A stretch of 64,000 nucleotides of DNA from assembly GCA_036260935.1 (NCBI GenBank), contig DATALQ010000036.1, positions 1 to 64,000 of the forward strand, given 5' to 3'. The notes below the pieces were generated by a model. It ran no database searches. It had not been told where the DNA came from and was given only the letters and a program-made list of their open reading frames with translations. Each line of letters starts with the position of its first letter. Positions within the stretch are counted from its first letter, which is position 1. Position numbers and translations under genes: made by a program. Source of the DNA: JAEYOM01 sp036260935. Lineage in GTDB: Bacteria > Bacillota > Clostridia > Acetivibrionales > DTU013. Of this stretch, positions 33,640 through 42,166 are shown in pieces.

Positions 33640-34218
33640 TTACGAATCCGACGGGTTATGCTTCAAAAGCTTGTCAATAGTGTCCTTCCGGACAACTTCA
33701 CGCAGCTCTTCCATTACCTCGATACCCTTTACCTCTTCATTGGCATAAACCTTGTTAAGTTCGAACTCCAACGGGATCCAGGTTTCGATCGGGGATTCGT
33801 TATGCTGTATCACGGCCTCGAGCTTGTCGAGCGCGTTGAACAGTCTGGCTTCTTTACTCTTTTGCTCCCTCATTTCAGTGAACAGGTCCTCTAGTTCACT
33901 GCCCAGCTCCTCGTCGAGCATTCCGATTATCTGATCAATAGCAGCCTCTTCCTTTTCTATGTCTTCGTCGTTTTTTTCAAAGCTTGGGATATCGCCGGCT
34001 ATAGCCTCTCCCAAGTCATGGAACAGGCACATCTTCATAACTTTGTCCATATCGTATTCATGCTGTAATCTACTCTTTACCAGCCATGAAAAAACGCACA
34101 GCCTCCAACTATGCTCCGCAACGCTTTCCTGCCGCAGCGTCGACGTCCACGAATGGCGCAGTTCACATTTCAACTTCTCGGCCAAGCCCAGAAATTTCAC
34201 AATATCTACAGGTTCCAT
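33640..34218 (-). CDS. HD domain phosphohydrolase (YfbR/HDDC2-like)
   Basis: 192 residues. Metal ligands: SVAEHSWRLCVFSWL (His), CLFHDLGEAIAGDIPSF (HD) and the later D in NALDKLEAVIQ; this is the pattern of 5'-deoxynucleotidases and HDDC2-type nucleotide phosphatases. It probably dephosphorylates nucleotides. It begins 9 bp after the end of the upstream nucleotidyltransferase gene, so the two are likely co-transcribed. Confidence 0.88.
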   Translation of the reverse strand: MEPVDIVKFLGLAEKLKCELRHSWTSTLRQESVAEHSWRLCVFSWLVKSRLQHEYDMDKVMKMCLFHDLGEAIAGDIPSFEKNDEDIEKEEAAIDQIIGMLDEELGSELEDLFTEMREQKSKEARLFNALDKLEAVIQHNESPIETWIPLEFELNKVYANEEVKGIEVMEELREVVRKDTIDKLLKHNPSDS

Positions 34219-34227
34219 GCTTCCTCC

Positions 34228-35040
34228 TCAAATCTCGCTGCAAATTACTTTCAAATCCCTTACCAACCCGCACCATACATCATCGGAGCCTTTAATGCCC
34301 TCCGAGCTTGAGCCGAGCTTGATTGCCTCAAGCATTCTTTCATAACAATTTTTCGGTTTTACGCTGAAAGAATCGATATATTGCCGAGTCCTTTTCCTGC
34401 TGGGAAAGTATGTTTCGTTGGCCGCATACAATGCCTGCAGATAATGATCGAGCGCCGTTTCCAGGACGCGGTGGTAGAATAGCACATCCTTCCTCAGCAG
34501 TGCGCGGCCGAAATCCTCTTCATCGTATATCAGTCTGATATGATAGCTGACCAAAGCTTTTTTCAGTTTATCCGGGTAGACCGAAAGCTTCTCTTTTAGA
34601 GATGCGAATATTCCTTTTTCATCATATAAAATATTGATATTCTTTAATGTAGCAAGGCGGCCTACCGGATAGAACCCGTTATCACAGTCCGGGTGCCTGC
34701 CATCCAGAACTTCGTCGACATACTTCAATGTATCGCCAATAGTAAAGTACATGAGCATGGTTTCCACGCCGTCTACGAGGAAGACATCGCCGGTACCCCA
34801 GTAACCGCCTTCGCATACGTTCATCGTACAGCTTTCGAAAAGCGAGCTGTCTTCATAATATAATGCCTTTCTTTCTTCATATCCCGGTATTCTGTCACCC
34901 AGCACGAATATGTCGATATCGGATTCTCCCGGCCTGGGAACTTCGTTAATGTCGCCTGTCTGCCCGATAGCCCATATTCCGTCGATAGAAGCTGCTTTAT
35001 CCAATAGTTTTTCAATTTTATCCTTTATGCTAATATTCAT
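34228..35040 (-). CDS. Nucleotidyltransferase domain protein (DUF4037-like C-terminus)
   Basis: 270 residues. N-terminal pol-beta-type site: WAIGQTGDINEVPRPGESDIDIFVLGD, where the usual GS is replaced by GQTGD and the DxD is present as DIDIF. The C-terminal region (about 130-270) is helical with RLIYDEEDFGRALLRKDVLFYHRVLETALDHYLQAL, like kanamycin-nucleotidyltransferase or DUF4037 proteins. Reaction unknown; because the GS motif is changed, activity is uncertain. Confidence 0.75.
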   Translation of the reverse strand: MNISIKDKIEKLLDKAASIDGIWAIGQTGDINEVPRPGESDIDIFVLGDRIPGYEERKALYYEDSSLFESCTMNVCEGGYWGTGDVFLVDGVETMLMYFTIGDTLKYVDEVLDGRHPDCDNGFYPVGRLATLKNINILYDEKGIFASLKEKLSVYPDKLKKALVSYHIRLIYDEEDFGRALLRKDVLFYHRVLETALDHYLQALYAANETYFPSRKRTRQYIDSFSVKPKNCYERMLEAIKLGSSSEGIKGSDDVWCGLVRDLKVICSEI

Positions 35041-35209
35041 AATGACTCTCCAGTTGTAATATTTCTCTAATCAATGATTTTAGCCGCATCCAGTCATTCC
35101 GTCCAGATAAAGATTCTCTATAGCGATATTGCGGCTTCGTATACCTTAAAGTCATTTACCCGAACATGATCAAGTGTATGACTCTCAAAGCATCGGCATC
35201 GAACCTCTG

Positions 35210-35776
35210 TCAAAATCTTATCAGGAGCTTTCCTATAACATGATCCAGCGGTACACAGCCGATAATCCTGCTGTCGGTACTGTTATTCCGGTTGTCCCCC
35301 ATGACAAACACGCTGCCCTCGGGTACGACTGTATTCCCTTCAGGGAAGAACTCCATCGTTTCCTTTATGTACGGTTCATCCAAAACCTCGCCGTTTCGGG
35401 TAAGAATATTATCTTTATAGCAAAAAACGTCGCCGGACTTTCCTATTACTCTCTTTACCCAGTATATCTCATTATCGATGCCGAGTAGTTTATATGCGAT
35501 GAGGTTGTATCTCAACGTGTCTATGATGTCGTCCTTAAAATTCCTTTCCCTGTCCACACGGCTGTCTATAATTACAATATCGCCGTAATCGATCTCCATT
35601 TTAAGCGAATGAGGCAGCTTATTGACCAGAATCTTATCCTGATCCAAAAGCGCCGGTGCCATCGACATCCCGTGAACATACGACGGCTGAGCTATAAATA
35701 TTGTAATGACAAATGCTACTATTACAGCAATTGCTATATGAACAAACCAATCCAAAACTTCCTTTAGTATTTTCAC
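35210..35776 (-). CDS. lepB: Signal peptidase I
   Basis: 188-residue membrane-anchored S26 peptidase. One N-terminal membrane segment (about 10-30), catalytic Ser in HGMSMAP (Ser38) and catalytic Lys in WVKRVIG (Lys108), and VMGDNRNNSTDSR near 158-170. It cleaves exported preproteins at the outer membrane face. Stand-alone copy without secretion neighbours; most Clostridia have several. The symbol marks the family, not proven orthology. Confidence 0.92.
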   Translation of the reverse strand: MKILKEVLDWFVHIAIAVIVAFVITIFIAQPSYVHGMSMAPALLDQDKILVNKLPHSLKMEIDYGDIVIIDSRVDRERNFKDDIIDTLRYNLIAYKLLGIDNEIYWVKRVIGKSGDVFCYKDNILTRNGEVLDEPYIKETMEFFPEGNTVVPEGSVFVMGDNRNNSTDSRIIGCVPLDHVIGKLLIRF

Positions 35777-35806
35777 AATACCACCTCCAGGTTTATTAAT
35801 AAAACG

Positions 35807-36313
35807 TTACCACATTATCTTAATTTTTGAATAGATGTTGCTCGCGGCAAGTAACGGTACCGGCAAGTAAAACAAAACGAACAGTATACTCCGCTTCATA
35901 TCACCCCAAAGTAATACTCCTAAAATATTCGCCAATATGAAACACCAAATGGCTATTTTGATATTCCTGCTTAGATTTGCCCTTTCTTCATCGATTACCA
36001 TACAGTTGAAATATGCAGATTTGAATAGAAGAATTGCTATGAACTCGACGATGAAAAGGGCTCCGAAATAGAATATTAACGCGATCAGGAAAACAGGTGC
36101 AAACAGTAGGTTGAGCAATACGGAGAAATCCGATCCGTCCATCCAAAAATCTTTAACAAACATTTGAGAGAAAATTTTAATAACGTTGTCAAGCACTGAA
36201 TTAATGCAAAAAAAGAAGAATACGCCAAGGATCCCGTATGTAATCAGGAATTTATACCACATATTATTAAAAGACCTTATTTGCACCTGCTTTTTGCTGT
36301 TACCGTTGACCAT
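35807..36313 (-). CDS. Membrane protein of unknown function
   Basis: 168 residues from ATG 36313 (ORF opens at 36346). Hydrophobic segments at about 14-35, 52-85 (two), 113-130 and 133-150; no recognised motif. Sits 30 bp upstream of the signal peptidase and 33 bp downstream of another small membrane protein gene. Confidence 0.72.
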   Translation of the reverse strand: MVNGNSKKQVQIRSFNNMWYKFLITYGILGVFFFFCINSVLDNVIKIFSQMFVKDFWMDGSDFSVLLNLLFAPVFLIALIFYFGALFIVEFIAILLFKSAYFNCMVIDEERANLSRNIKIAIWCFILANILGVLLWGDMKRSILFVLFYLPVPLLAASNIYSKIKIMW

Positions 36314-36346
36314 ACATTTTCCCTTCTTCACCCGTCTTGCAGACAA

Positions 36347-36916
36347 TTATAATGCTTGATCAGGCGCATTTGAACTCAACTTCACATCAGGGAGTTTCCT
36401 GATTTCCGTGAACAATAATAAGCAAAAGGCAATCTCAAACAATACCATCATTGCAGAGACTATAAACGCATTGAAATTTATTCCTACGATCAAGGCAGCA
36501 ATAGGAATGATTATTGAAAGTGTCATGTAGCTTCTCGATTTATACAGCCATCCGAACGGCATAAGATGTGCACCGAAGACAATAGCCAGGACCATTACCA
36601 TTTTATCGGGGACAGTCGGATAAACCCACATCACTATGAGCAGATAAACGATCTGATTTACCGAAAACAGTATGCCCAGCTTCGTCAGCGGGTTCCCCTT
36701 ATTTGAGAAATCGACCCCGATTATTTTCGATACTGCAAACGCAATCGGCATCAGCGGCGCTGAAAAACAAAAAGTCAGAAGATCCTTTGCCAGTATTGGC
36801 AATTCGGTAAAATGGACCACAGCGATAGCTATCCAGATAAAAACGGATGCGATAATAAAATGTAAGCCCTTTTTCTGCTTGACTGCACAATCCAAACGTA
36901 ATTGTTCCAGTTCCAT
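36347..36916 (-). CDS. Six-helix membrane protein, possibly DUF7010
   Basis: 189 residues from ATG 36916. Begins MELEQLRLDCAVKQKKGLHFI and has about six membrane segments, with FGWLYKSRSYMTLSI in the middle. This resembles proteins annotated as DUF7010 in Firmicutes; the family call rests on recall and is tentative. Transporter or sensor functions are not established. Confidence 0.7.
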   Translation of the reverse strand: MELEQLRLDCAVKQKKGLHFIIASVFIWIAIAVVHFTELPILAKDLLTFCFSAPLMPIAFAVSKIIGVDFSNKGNPLTKLGILFSVNQIVYLLIVMWVYPTVPDKMVMVLAIVFGAHLMPFGWLYKSRSYMTLSIIIPIAALIVGINFNAFIVSAMMVLFEIAFCLLLFTEIRKLPDVKLSSNAPDQAL

Positions 36917-37087
36917 ACAGACCCACCATATTCCTTTCAAACGATTATTTTCAGATTTTCAAGTACCCTTCACAACTATACTTTTGTAAGATCTTTCTCA
37001 AAGTAAACCATGTCAGTCAATTCAGTTCGGGCATTGGTACCCTGTTATTTCCACCGACATTTATTCCCCGCCGCCACCTTCCTATCT

Positions 37088-37735
37088 TCACACAACAGGC
37101 CCGCGATCCAAATCACTATAGGGATAGAAACCTTTTTCCTTAAGTAACTTAAACAATTCGGCACTTCCGTTTTTCATAGCATATTCCATTTCACTTCTAA
37201 ACAATTCTATACATACCAGGAAACCATATTTTTTACCATCTATAATAAAGTCAATATTATCTTTTTTGAAGTCATCAAAAATCAGACAAATATTCTCTTC
37301 TCCTTCTTTGCCAGGTATTTCGCAAGTCTCACCCGGTTCCAGTTTAGCATGAAAAGAGTAATTCCCTATGCTAGTAAAAATTCCGCACAAGTGTCTTTCC
37401 AGCTTGCAAAATGGATCATTTACGTCATTTATTCGTTGATCGTTTACTTTAATCTTCGTGAAAGCTAATAATTCATACATACCATTTCTATTGGGAATTG
37501 GACCTTTATTCACATAATCTACCAGCTCCATAGTTGCAAATGCTGTACCTTCAATTGCATGAGGGTATATATACATGTCCACTGCACCTCCTGCACTGAA
37601 AGGAACTATGGCATGGCTCACCAAGTGAAATTGCTCCCCTAATATGCCATCCATAATCTTTTCTTTCTTTTGAAAAAATTCATTTAACTTTTCTTCGGAG
37701 ATCTCTTTCTTAAATAACTTATCAAGTATACCCAT
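37088..37735 (-). CDS. Suppressor-of-fused-like domain protein (tentative)
   Basis: 215 residues, soluble, mostly beta. Segments VPFSAGGAVDMYIYPHAIEGTAFATMELVDYVNKGPIPNRNGMYELLAFTKI and LEPGETCEIPG, LIFDDF, IDGKKYGFLVCIELFRSEMEYA follow the order seen in bacterial SUFU-domain proteins, some of which act as immunity proteins to polymorphic toxins. No toxin gene is adjacent. Assignment tentative. Base composition here appears more A/T-rich than in neighbouring operons. Confidence 0.65.
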   Translation of the reverse strand: MGILDKLFKKEISEEKLNEFFQKKEKIMDGILGEQFHLVSHAIVPFSAGGAVDMYIYPHAIEGTAFATMELVDYVNKGPIPNRNGMYELLAFTKIKVNDQRINDVNDPFCKLERHLCGIFTSIGNYSFHAKLEPGETCEIPGKEGEENICLIFDDFKKDNIDFIIDGKKYGFLVCIELFRSEMEYAMKNGSAELFKLLKEKGFYPYSDLDRGPVV

Positions 37736-37759
37736 ATAATACCTCCCAAAATAATAGAG

Positions 37760-38143
37760 TTAAAAAAGCCTGACAATGCAGATCATAGTAGCCACTCCGG
37801 CAACAGCGTTTACATATATGATAATATTCGATATCGGTAAATCGAATTTGCCTTTCCGTTTGACCAAAACTTTATGAACGATTAAAGGGATGATTCCTCC
37901 GATTCCAAATATTATTCCGATAATCATTCCGGCAACGGAGAGTTTCTCTACTTCTATTGCTCCATACAGCATTAAAAATATTACGGGAATATGCAATAAA
38001 AGAAAGCCCGTTATTTTCCCCGGTAGCTTTAAAATCTCCCATTCCTTTTCATATGCCGATTCAATTTCATGCAACAGCAGCAATACAGCGTTAAGTATGA
38101 ACAACGAAGTTATAAGCTTCACAAACCACTTCCTTTCAAGCAT
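37760..38143 (-). CDS. Small membrane protein, DUF6713-like
   Basis: 127 residues from ATG 38143; the open frame continues to 38170 but that ATG has no ribosome site. Four hydrophobic segments. LLLHEIESAYEKEWEILKLPG near 28-48 and FLLLHIPVIFLM are features I associate with DUF6713 proteins; the name is tentative. Function unknown. Confidence 0.68.
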   Translation of the reverse strand: MLERKWFVKLITSLFILNAVLLLLHEIESAYEKEWEILKLPGKITGFLLLHIPVIFLMLYGAIEVEKLSVAGMIIGIIFGIGGIIPLIVHKVLVKRKGKFDLPISNIIIYVNAVAGVATMICIVRLF

Positions 38144-38280
38144 CCGGCTAACATTCCGTCCCTGAAACATAAACTACAATTTAAATAGTAGCATACTTTT
38201 CCATATTGTTACTACTACTTTCTCGTTTTGTTATGATCCGTGGGCTGAAGTTAAGAAATTATCATTATATTCCAATAAAA

Positions 38281-38295
38281 GCCGATATATATAAT
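38281..38295 (+). promoter_or_regulatory. Possible sigma-D-like or sigma-A -10 region
   Basis: Contains GCCGATAT (38281-38288), the exact -10 of Bacillus sigma-D (flagellar) promoters, overlapped by TATAAT at 38290-38295. No TAAA at the proper distance upstream, so sigma-D control is unproven. A hairpin CCGGTT/AACCGG (38308-38325) lies in the leader. Confidence 0.3.
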
Positions 38296-38361
38296 GTTAC
38301 AAAATTACCGGTTAAGGACAACCGGGCCAATGGACTCATATAATGCAAGGAGGCAGAGATT

Positions 38362-39540
38362 ATGAGGATCGAGAGTTCATCCGTACAATTGTACGGAGCC
38401 AGCACATCTGTCGAAAAGACTACCAGAGATGAATCGCTGAAAGCATGGGTCGGCAACACCAGACCTGCCTTTGAAGGCGAAAAAGACACTGTTCCTTTTC
38501 TCTCGGATCAGGAGGGCGAGTATCTGGTCAATCGCACCTCAAAGATCATAAAGAAGTTTGTTGAACTAAACGGGGCTACCCTGCAGCTGTCACCAGAGGG
38601 CAGGAAAGCGCTGGCCGATCAGATAGCGGACCAGATAGCGGGTGAGCTGCCTGATACCCCGCAGGCCGGCGTTTCCGATGCATCCTGTGTAGCCGGTGAC
38701 GACGAGGATCTGCTTCAGCTCAGCGACAAGGATAAACAAAAGATATATTTGCTTGAGAGAATGATAGAATTTCTCACAGGCAAGAAGTTCAAGTTCGTAG
38801 TGCCCAAAAATATAGAGCTTGACGGTGCAAAAGCGCCTCCGCAGGCGCAAGGGCAGGCGCCACAGCGGTCAGGTTGGGGGCTCGAGTACGATTATCACGA
38901 GGCACATTACGAAAAGCAGACAGTATCATTTTCAGCAGACGGTACTGTTAAAACGGCAGACGGAAAAGAGATCAGCTTCGACCTGGATCTCAATATGAGC
39001 CGCGAATTTGCATCGAGGCTGGATATTTCGCTCCGGGCCGGCGATGCGGCAAGGGTCGATCCATTGGTGGTCAATTTCGGTAGTCCTTCAGCATCGTTGA
39101 CGGATAACAAAATAAGCTTCGATATCGACTCCGACGGTACTGAAGACCAGATCTCCTTCGTCAAGGAGGGCAGCGGCTTCCTTGCCCTGGATATCAATAA
39201 CGACGGTATGGTCAACAATGGTTCGGAACTGTTCGGACCCGGGAGCGGAAACGGCTTCGCCGATCTGGCAAATTACGATGCGGACGGCAACAACTGGATC
39301 GATGAAAATGACGACATCTATGACAAGCTGCGCATATGGACAAAGGATGAAAACGGCAATGATCAGCTCTTTGCTCTGGGTGCAAAGGGGATAGGTGCGA
39401 TCTTCCTGGGTAACGTCGGTACGTCGTATGCCCTAAAAAATGATCAAAACAAGGAACTTGGCAGCATAGCGCGCAGCGGAATATTTCTGACAGAGAAGGG
39501 CGTTGCGGGAACAATTCAGCATGTAGATCTGACGGTATGA
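38362..39540 (+). CDS. Calcium-loop protein of unknown function, EF-hand-like repeats
   Basis: 392 residues without a signal peptide. N-terminus MRIESSSVQLYGASTSVEKTTRDESLKAWV is a pattern seen in conserved proteins of motile Clostridia and deltaproteobacteria. C-terminal half has calcium-loop motifs: DIDSDGTED (254-262), DINNDGMVNNGSE (277-289) and DADGNNWIDE (306-315), followed by IYDKLRIWTKDENGND. Probably binds calcium; export route unclear. The loops resemble, but are not, dockerin repeats. Preceded by AGGAGG and closed by a bidirectional terminator. Flagellar linkage is a guess. Confidence 0.8.
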   Translation: MRIESSSVQLYGASTSVEKTTRDESLKAWVGNTRPAFEGEKDTVPFLSDQEGEYLVNRTSKIIKKFVELNGATLQLSPEGRKALADQIADQIAGELPDTPQAGVSDASCVAGDDEDLLQLSDKDKQKIYLLERMIEFLTGKKFKFVVPKNIELDGAKAPPQAQGQAPQRSGWGLEYDYHEAHYEKQTVSFSADGTVKTADGKEISFDLDLNMSREFASRLDISLRAGDAARVDPLVVNFGSPSASLTDNKISFDIDSDGTEDQISFVKEGSGFLALDINNDGMVNNGSELFGPGSGNGFADLANYDADGNNWIDENDDIYDKLRIWTKDENGNDQLFALGAKGIGAIFLGNVGTSYALKNDQNKELGSIARSGIFLTEKGVAGTIQHVDLTV

Positions 39541-39580
39541 TAAACAAGTGCATATAAAAATAACAGAAGCATTTATAAAG

Positions 39581-39611
39581 AGTGCCTTGTCTGCCGATCG
39601 GGCAAGGCACT
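39581..39611. terminator. Bidirectional terminator between convergent genes
   Basis: Stem AGTGCCTTG/CAAGGCACT with an inner CCG/CGG fold. T-rich sequence follows on the plus strand (CAGCTTTTT) and a shorter one on the minus strand. Confidence 0.75.
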
Positions 39612-39635
39612 CCAGCTTTTTACCCGTTCCGATAA

Positions 39636-41111
39636 TTATTTGAAAAATTCCTTCAGAAGCTCCGGAGTGAAATCATCTAACATAGGATAACTGCTTCTGT
39701 TCTGCTCGTAGTCGTTCAGCTTATTGTACAATGTACCGACCTTCCTGAAGCCATTTCTCGTCTCAGGATTTATTATTCTGGTCATGGCTTCGCTTTCACC
39801 GAAAATGCTTTTAAATATCCTGGCTTCAACAGCCCTTACAATATTTTCATCAGAAATTCTGTTCCATGGGAAGCCCTTATCAACATAAAACTGCGAAATA
39901 TAGTCACTCTTGTTTTTGGATTGGCTCAAACTGCTTATCAGCTGATTGTTTGAAGAGACGGGGGTGTTTATATAAGAGTGGAGAAACTCATGGACCGACG
40001 TCCCCAATATATTGTCATAATCGATTTCATCGTTGCCGTTGGAATACTTGTAAGGAAATTGTATGCTGGCCAGCACATCGTTATTTCCGAACTTTAATGA
40101 TGCAAAAGAGCCTATATTCCGGTAGAAAGAAATTATCGTCTTATATTTAATCTTCTCACCGGGATAGTATTTTTGCCTGTTTCCGGTATACTCCTCCATC
40201 GCCCTGATAAGCTCTTCGGGCTCTGAGCCTGATATCTGGGACACTATTGTGCTTTTCAGGCTTTCATAAAATTTTGAGTTTTGTTTAAAAAACTCCTCCG
40301 CGTTTGTGTCTGCATAGAATTTCTTCAATTGCTCCAGAAATTCCTGGGTGTTGCCTATATAGCTGTAATCAGGGAAGTTATAAACCTGTTTCAATTCAGG
40401 AAGCTCAGAGCACGATAACAGCAGCCCGAATATGTTGCTTTTAACATCTTTTCCCGAGACATACTGAAAGAAATTCAGTATAAATTCATGGTCCTTATAA
40501 GGCGAGAAATACTCCTTTGCCTTTTTGTACAGTTCCTTTTGATCAGTATTCGGCAAAATGTATGGATTGTTGAAATCATAATAAAGAGCAGCGGCAATCA
40601 AAAATGTATCGATGTTTCTGTTTGTACATATCATGTAATCGACGTCGCCGGTTTTTTCAGATATAATTCCCTCAGGCTTGAATTCATAAGTGATCGACAC
40701 TGTTCTTGTGCTGCCTGTCCATGTAATCTCCGCACCGAAGCTTTCGGAAATGAATCTTGCCGGCACCATTGTACTTCCATTGACAATAGTACCCGGGACA
40801 TCAAGGTTGACAGGCTTACCGTCTACATAAGCAGTTTTGTTGCCTATCTGCAGTTCGATTTTTGTATTTCCCTTTATCCCTGTAACTTTTTTATTTTTAT
40901 TGTCCCAGTCTACCGAAGCCCCGAATGCTTCGAATATTGCCCTTAATGGGACCAGTGTACTTCCGCCGGATATTACCGGTGCAACTTCGAATTCTGCCGG
41001 TATATCATTGATGGTAACCTGTATCGGTTCCTGAGCCGCCCCGGCCGGCACGGAAATCGAGGATAAGAGCAACACGGTAATTAATATACAAAAGATTTTT
41101 CGAATATACAT
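39636..41111 (-). CDS. Secreted stalk-domain protein with HExxH motif (DUF4932-like)
   Basis: 491 residues. Signal peptide about 1-26. Residues about 30-140 form a copper-amine-oxidase N-like stalk with two repeats (GGSTLVPLRAIFEAFGASVDWDN and NGSTMVPARFISESFGAEITW), common in clostridial surface proteins. Residues about 150-491 include HEFLHSY with H374-E-F-L-H378, a zinc-protease-type HExxH, resembling DUF4932. The third ligand is not obvious. Probably an extracellular hydrolase; activity untested. Single gene with an extended -10 upstream. Confidence 0.8.
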   Translation of the reverse strand: MYIRKIFCILITVLLLSSISVPAGAAQEPIQVTINDIPAEFEVAPVISGGSTLVPLRAIFEAFGASVDWDNKNKKVTGIKGNTKIELQIGNKTAYVDGKPVNLDVPGTIVNGSTMVPARFISESFGAEITWTGSTRTVSITYEFKPEGIISEKTGDVDYMICTNRNIDTFLIAAALYYDFNNPYILPNTDQKELYKKAKEYFSPYKDHEFILNFFQYVSGKDVKSNIFGLLLSCSELPELKQVYNFPDYSYIGNTQEFLEQLKKFYADTNAEEFFKQNSKFYESLKSTIVSQISGSEPEELIRAMEEYTGNRQKYYPGEKIKYKTIISFYRNIGSFASLKFGNNDVLASIQFPYKYSNGNDEIDYDNILGTSVHEFLHSYINTPVSSNNQLISSLSQSKNKSDYISQFYVDKGFPWNRISDENIVRAVEARIFKSIFGESEAMTRIINPETRNGFRKVGTLYNKLNDYEQNRSSYPMLDDFTPELLKEFFK

Positions 41112-41150
41112 AATATCCCCCTTTCGCCAAATAATTGAAACCGTTTAATA

Positions 41151-41160
41151 ATTGTACCAT
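41151..41160 (-). promoter_or_regulatory. Extended -10 element of the stalk/HExxH gene
   Basis: Minus-strand TATGGTACAAT with -10 hexamer TACAAT at 41151-41156, about 40 bp from the start codon; no clear -35. Identical 11-mer upstream of addB. Confidence 0.4.
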
Positions 41161-41168
41161 ATAAATAC

Positions 41169-41203
41169 AAAAAAAGCAGCCGGTAAAAAATATACCAACT
41201 GCT
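41169..41203 (-). terminator. Terminator after the EamA transporter gene
   Basis: Stem AGCAGTTGGTA/TACCGGCTGCT with two G-T wobbles, followed on the minus strand by six or seven T, 70 bp past the stop codon at 41273. It closes the ABC transporter/EamA transcript. Confidence 0.78.
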
Positions 41204-41272
41204 GATCTGTGTATTCTTTCAGTCCTGCCCGTCCAATCCGGCACGTTCCGGTTTGGCTCGCTCCCGATTGTC

Positions 41273-42163
41273 TTACTCCCGGCCTGCCTTCCTTCTGCCC
41301 GGCTTCAGCTCTGAAACCAGCATTCCCGCCAGTATTAGCAGGCAGCCTACTGCTTTGGTAAGCGTCGGTATTTCAGTTACGCCTTCGGCATTTGGTATGA
41401 TCATTGCAAAAATCACTGCAAATACAGGCTCCGCGGTCAATATCAATGCGGTATGTGTAGGCGTGGTATCCTTCTGTGCTATCGTCTGACCTCCGAAAGC
41501 CAGGGCCGAGCCGAGTATTCCCGTGATCAGCAGTATCACGATCACAGTCCCGTTGATTTCGACAGGTTTACCCGCATCCGCCGTAAGCCACAGCACAGAA
41601 CTGGCGGCGCCTACGAAAAATACCTGTATTATCGCAAGCAGCGGTGCATCCTCGGTTTGGGTGAATTTGTCTATGAATATGATCTGGAAAGCCCAGCAGA
41701 TAGAGCAGAGGAATGTCAGAAAGTCCCCGAAATTAAAGCTCCAGGTCAAGCCTCCCGACAGAAAGAACAGACCGAGGAAAGCTACGGTAACGCCTGCCAC
41801 AGAGGACTTATCCGGTTTTTTCCTGAGCATAACGGCCGCGATAAACGGTACGATAACTACGTTCAATCCCGTGATAAAGCCCGAGTTCGACGCAGATGTC
41901 GTATATAGTCCGACGACCTGGAACGCCATGCCGCCGAACATCATCGCACCTATTATGCTGCCGTACAGAAGCGCTCGCTTACTTATTTTCCCCAGACTCT
42001 TGTTAAAAATAATGGCAAGCACCACGGCCGCCAGCAGGAATCTCAATGAAAGATATGCATAAGCCGGGATGTATGCCAAAACCATTTTCATAAGCGGAAA
42101 CGATGCGCCCCAGACCACCGTAATAGCCAGAAGCATCATGTCCGCCTTAAGTTTTTTTGACAT
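41273..42163 (-). CDS. EamA/DMT family transporter
   Basis: 296 residues with ten predicted membrane helices as two five-helix EamA repeats. Recognisable parts: TVVWGASFPLMKM at the N-terminus, AFQVVGLYTTSASNSGFITGL near 80-100, and DTTPTHTALILTAEPVFAVIFAM near 232-254. Ends with a basic tail ELKPGRRKAGRE. Likely exports a metabolite or amino acid; substrate unknown. Starts 3 bp after the ABC ATPase gene ends, so it is part of the same operon. Confidence 0.92.
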   Translation of the reverse strand: MSKKLKADMMLLAITVVWGASFPLMKMVLAYIPAYAYLSLRFLLAAVVLAIIFNKSLGKISKRALLYGSIIGAMMFGGMAFQVVGLYTTSASNSGFITGLNVVIVPFIAAVMLRKKPDKSSVAGVTVAFLGLFFLSGGLTWSFNFGDFLTFLCSICWAFQIIFIDKFTQTEDAPLLAIIQVFFVGAASSVLWLTADAGKPVEINGTVIVILLITGILGSALAFGGQTIAQKDTTPTHTALILTAEPVFAVIFAMIIPNAEGVTEIPTLTKAVGCLLILAGMLVSELKPGRRKAGRE

Positions 42164-42166
42164 TTA

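Noticed and set aside
38362..39540. Dockerin domain in the calcium-loop protein
   Set aside because: The loops are spaced differently, lack the paired 22-residue F-hand repeats, and there is no signal peptide.
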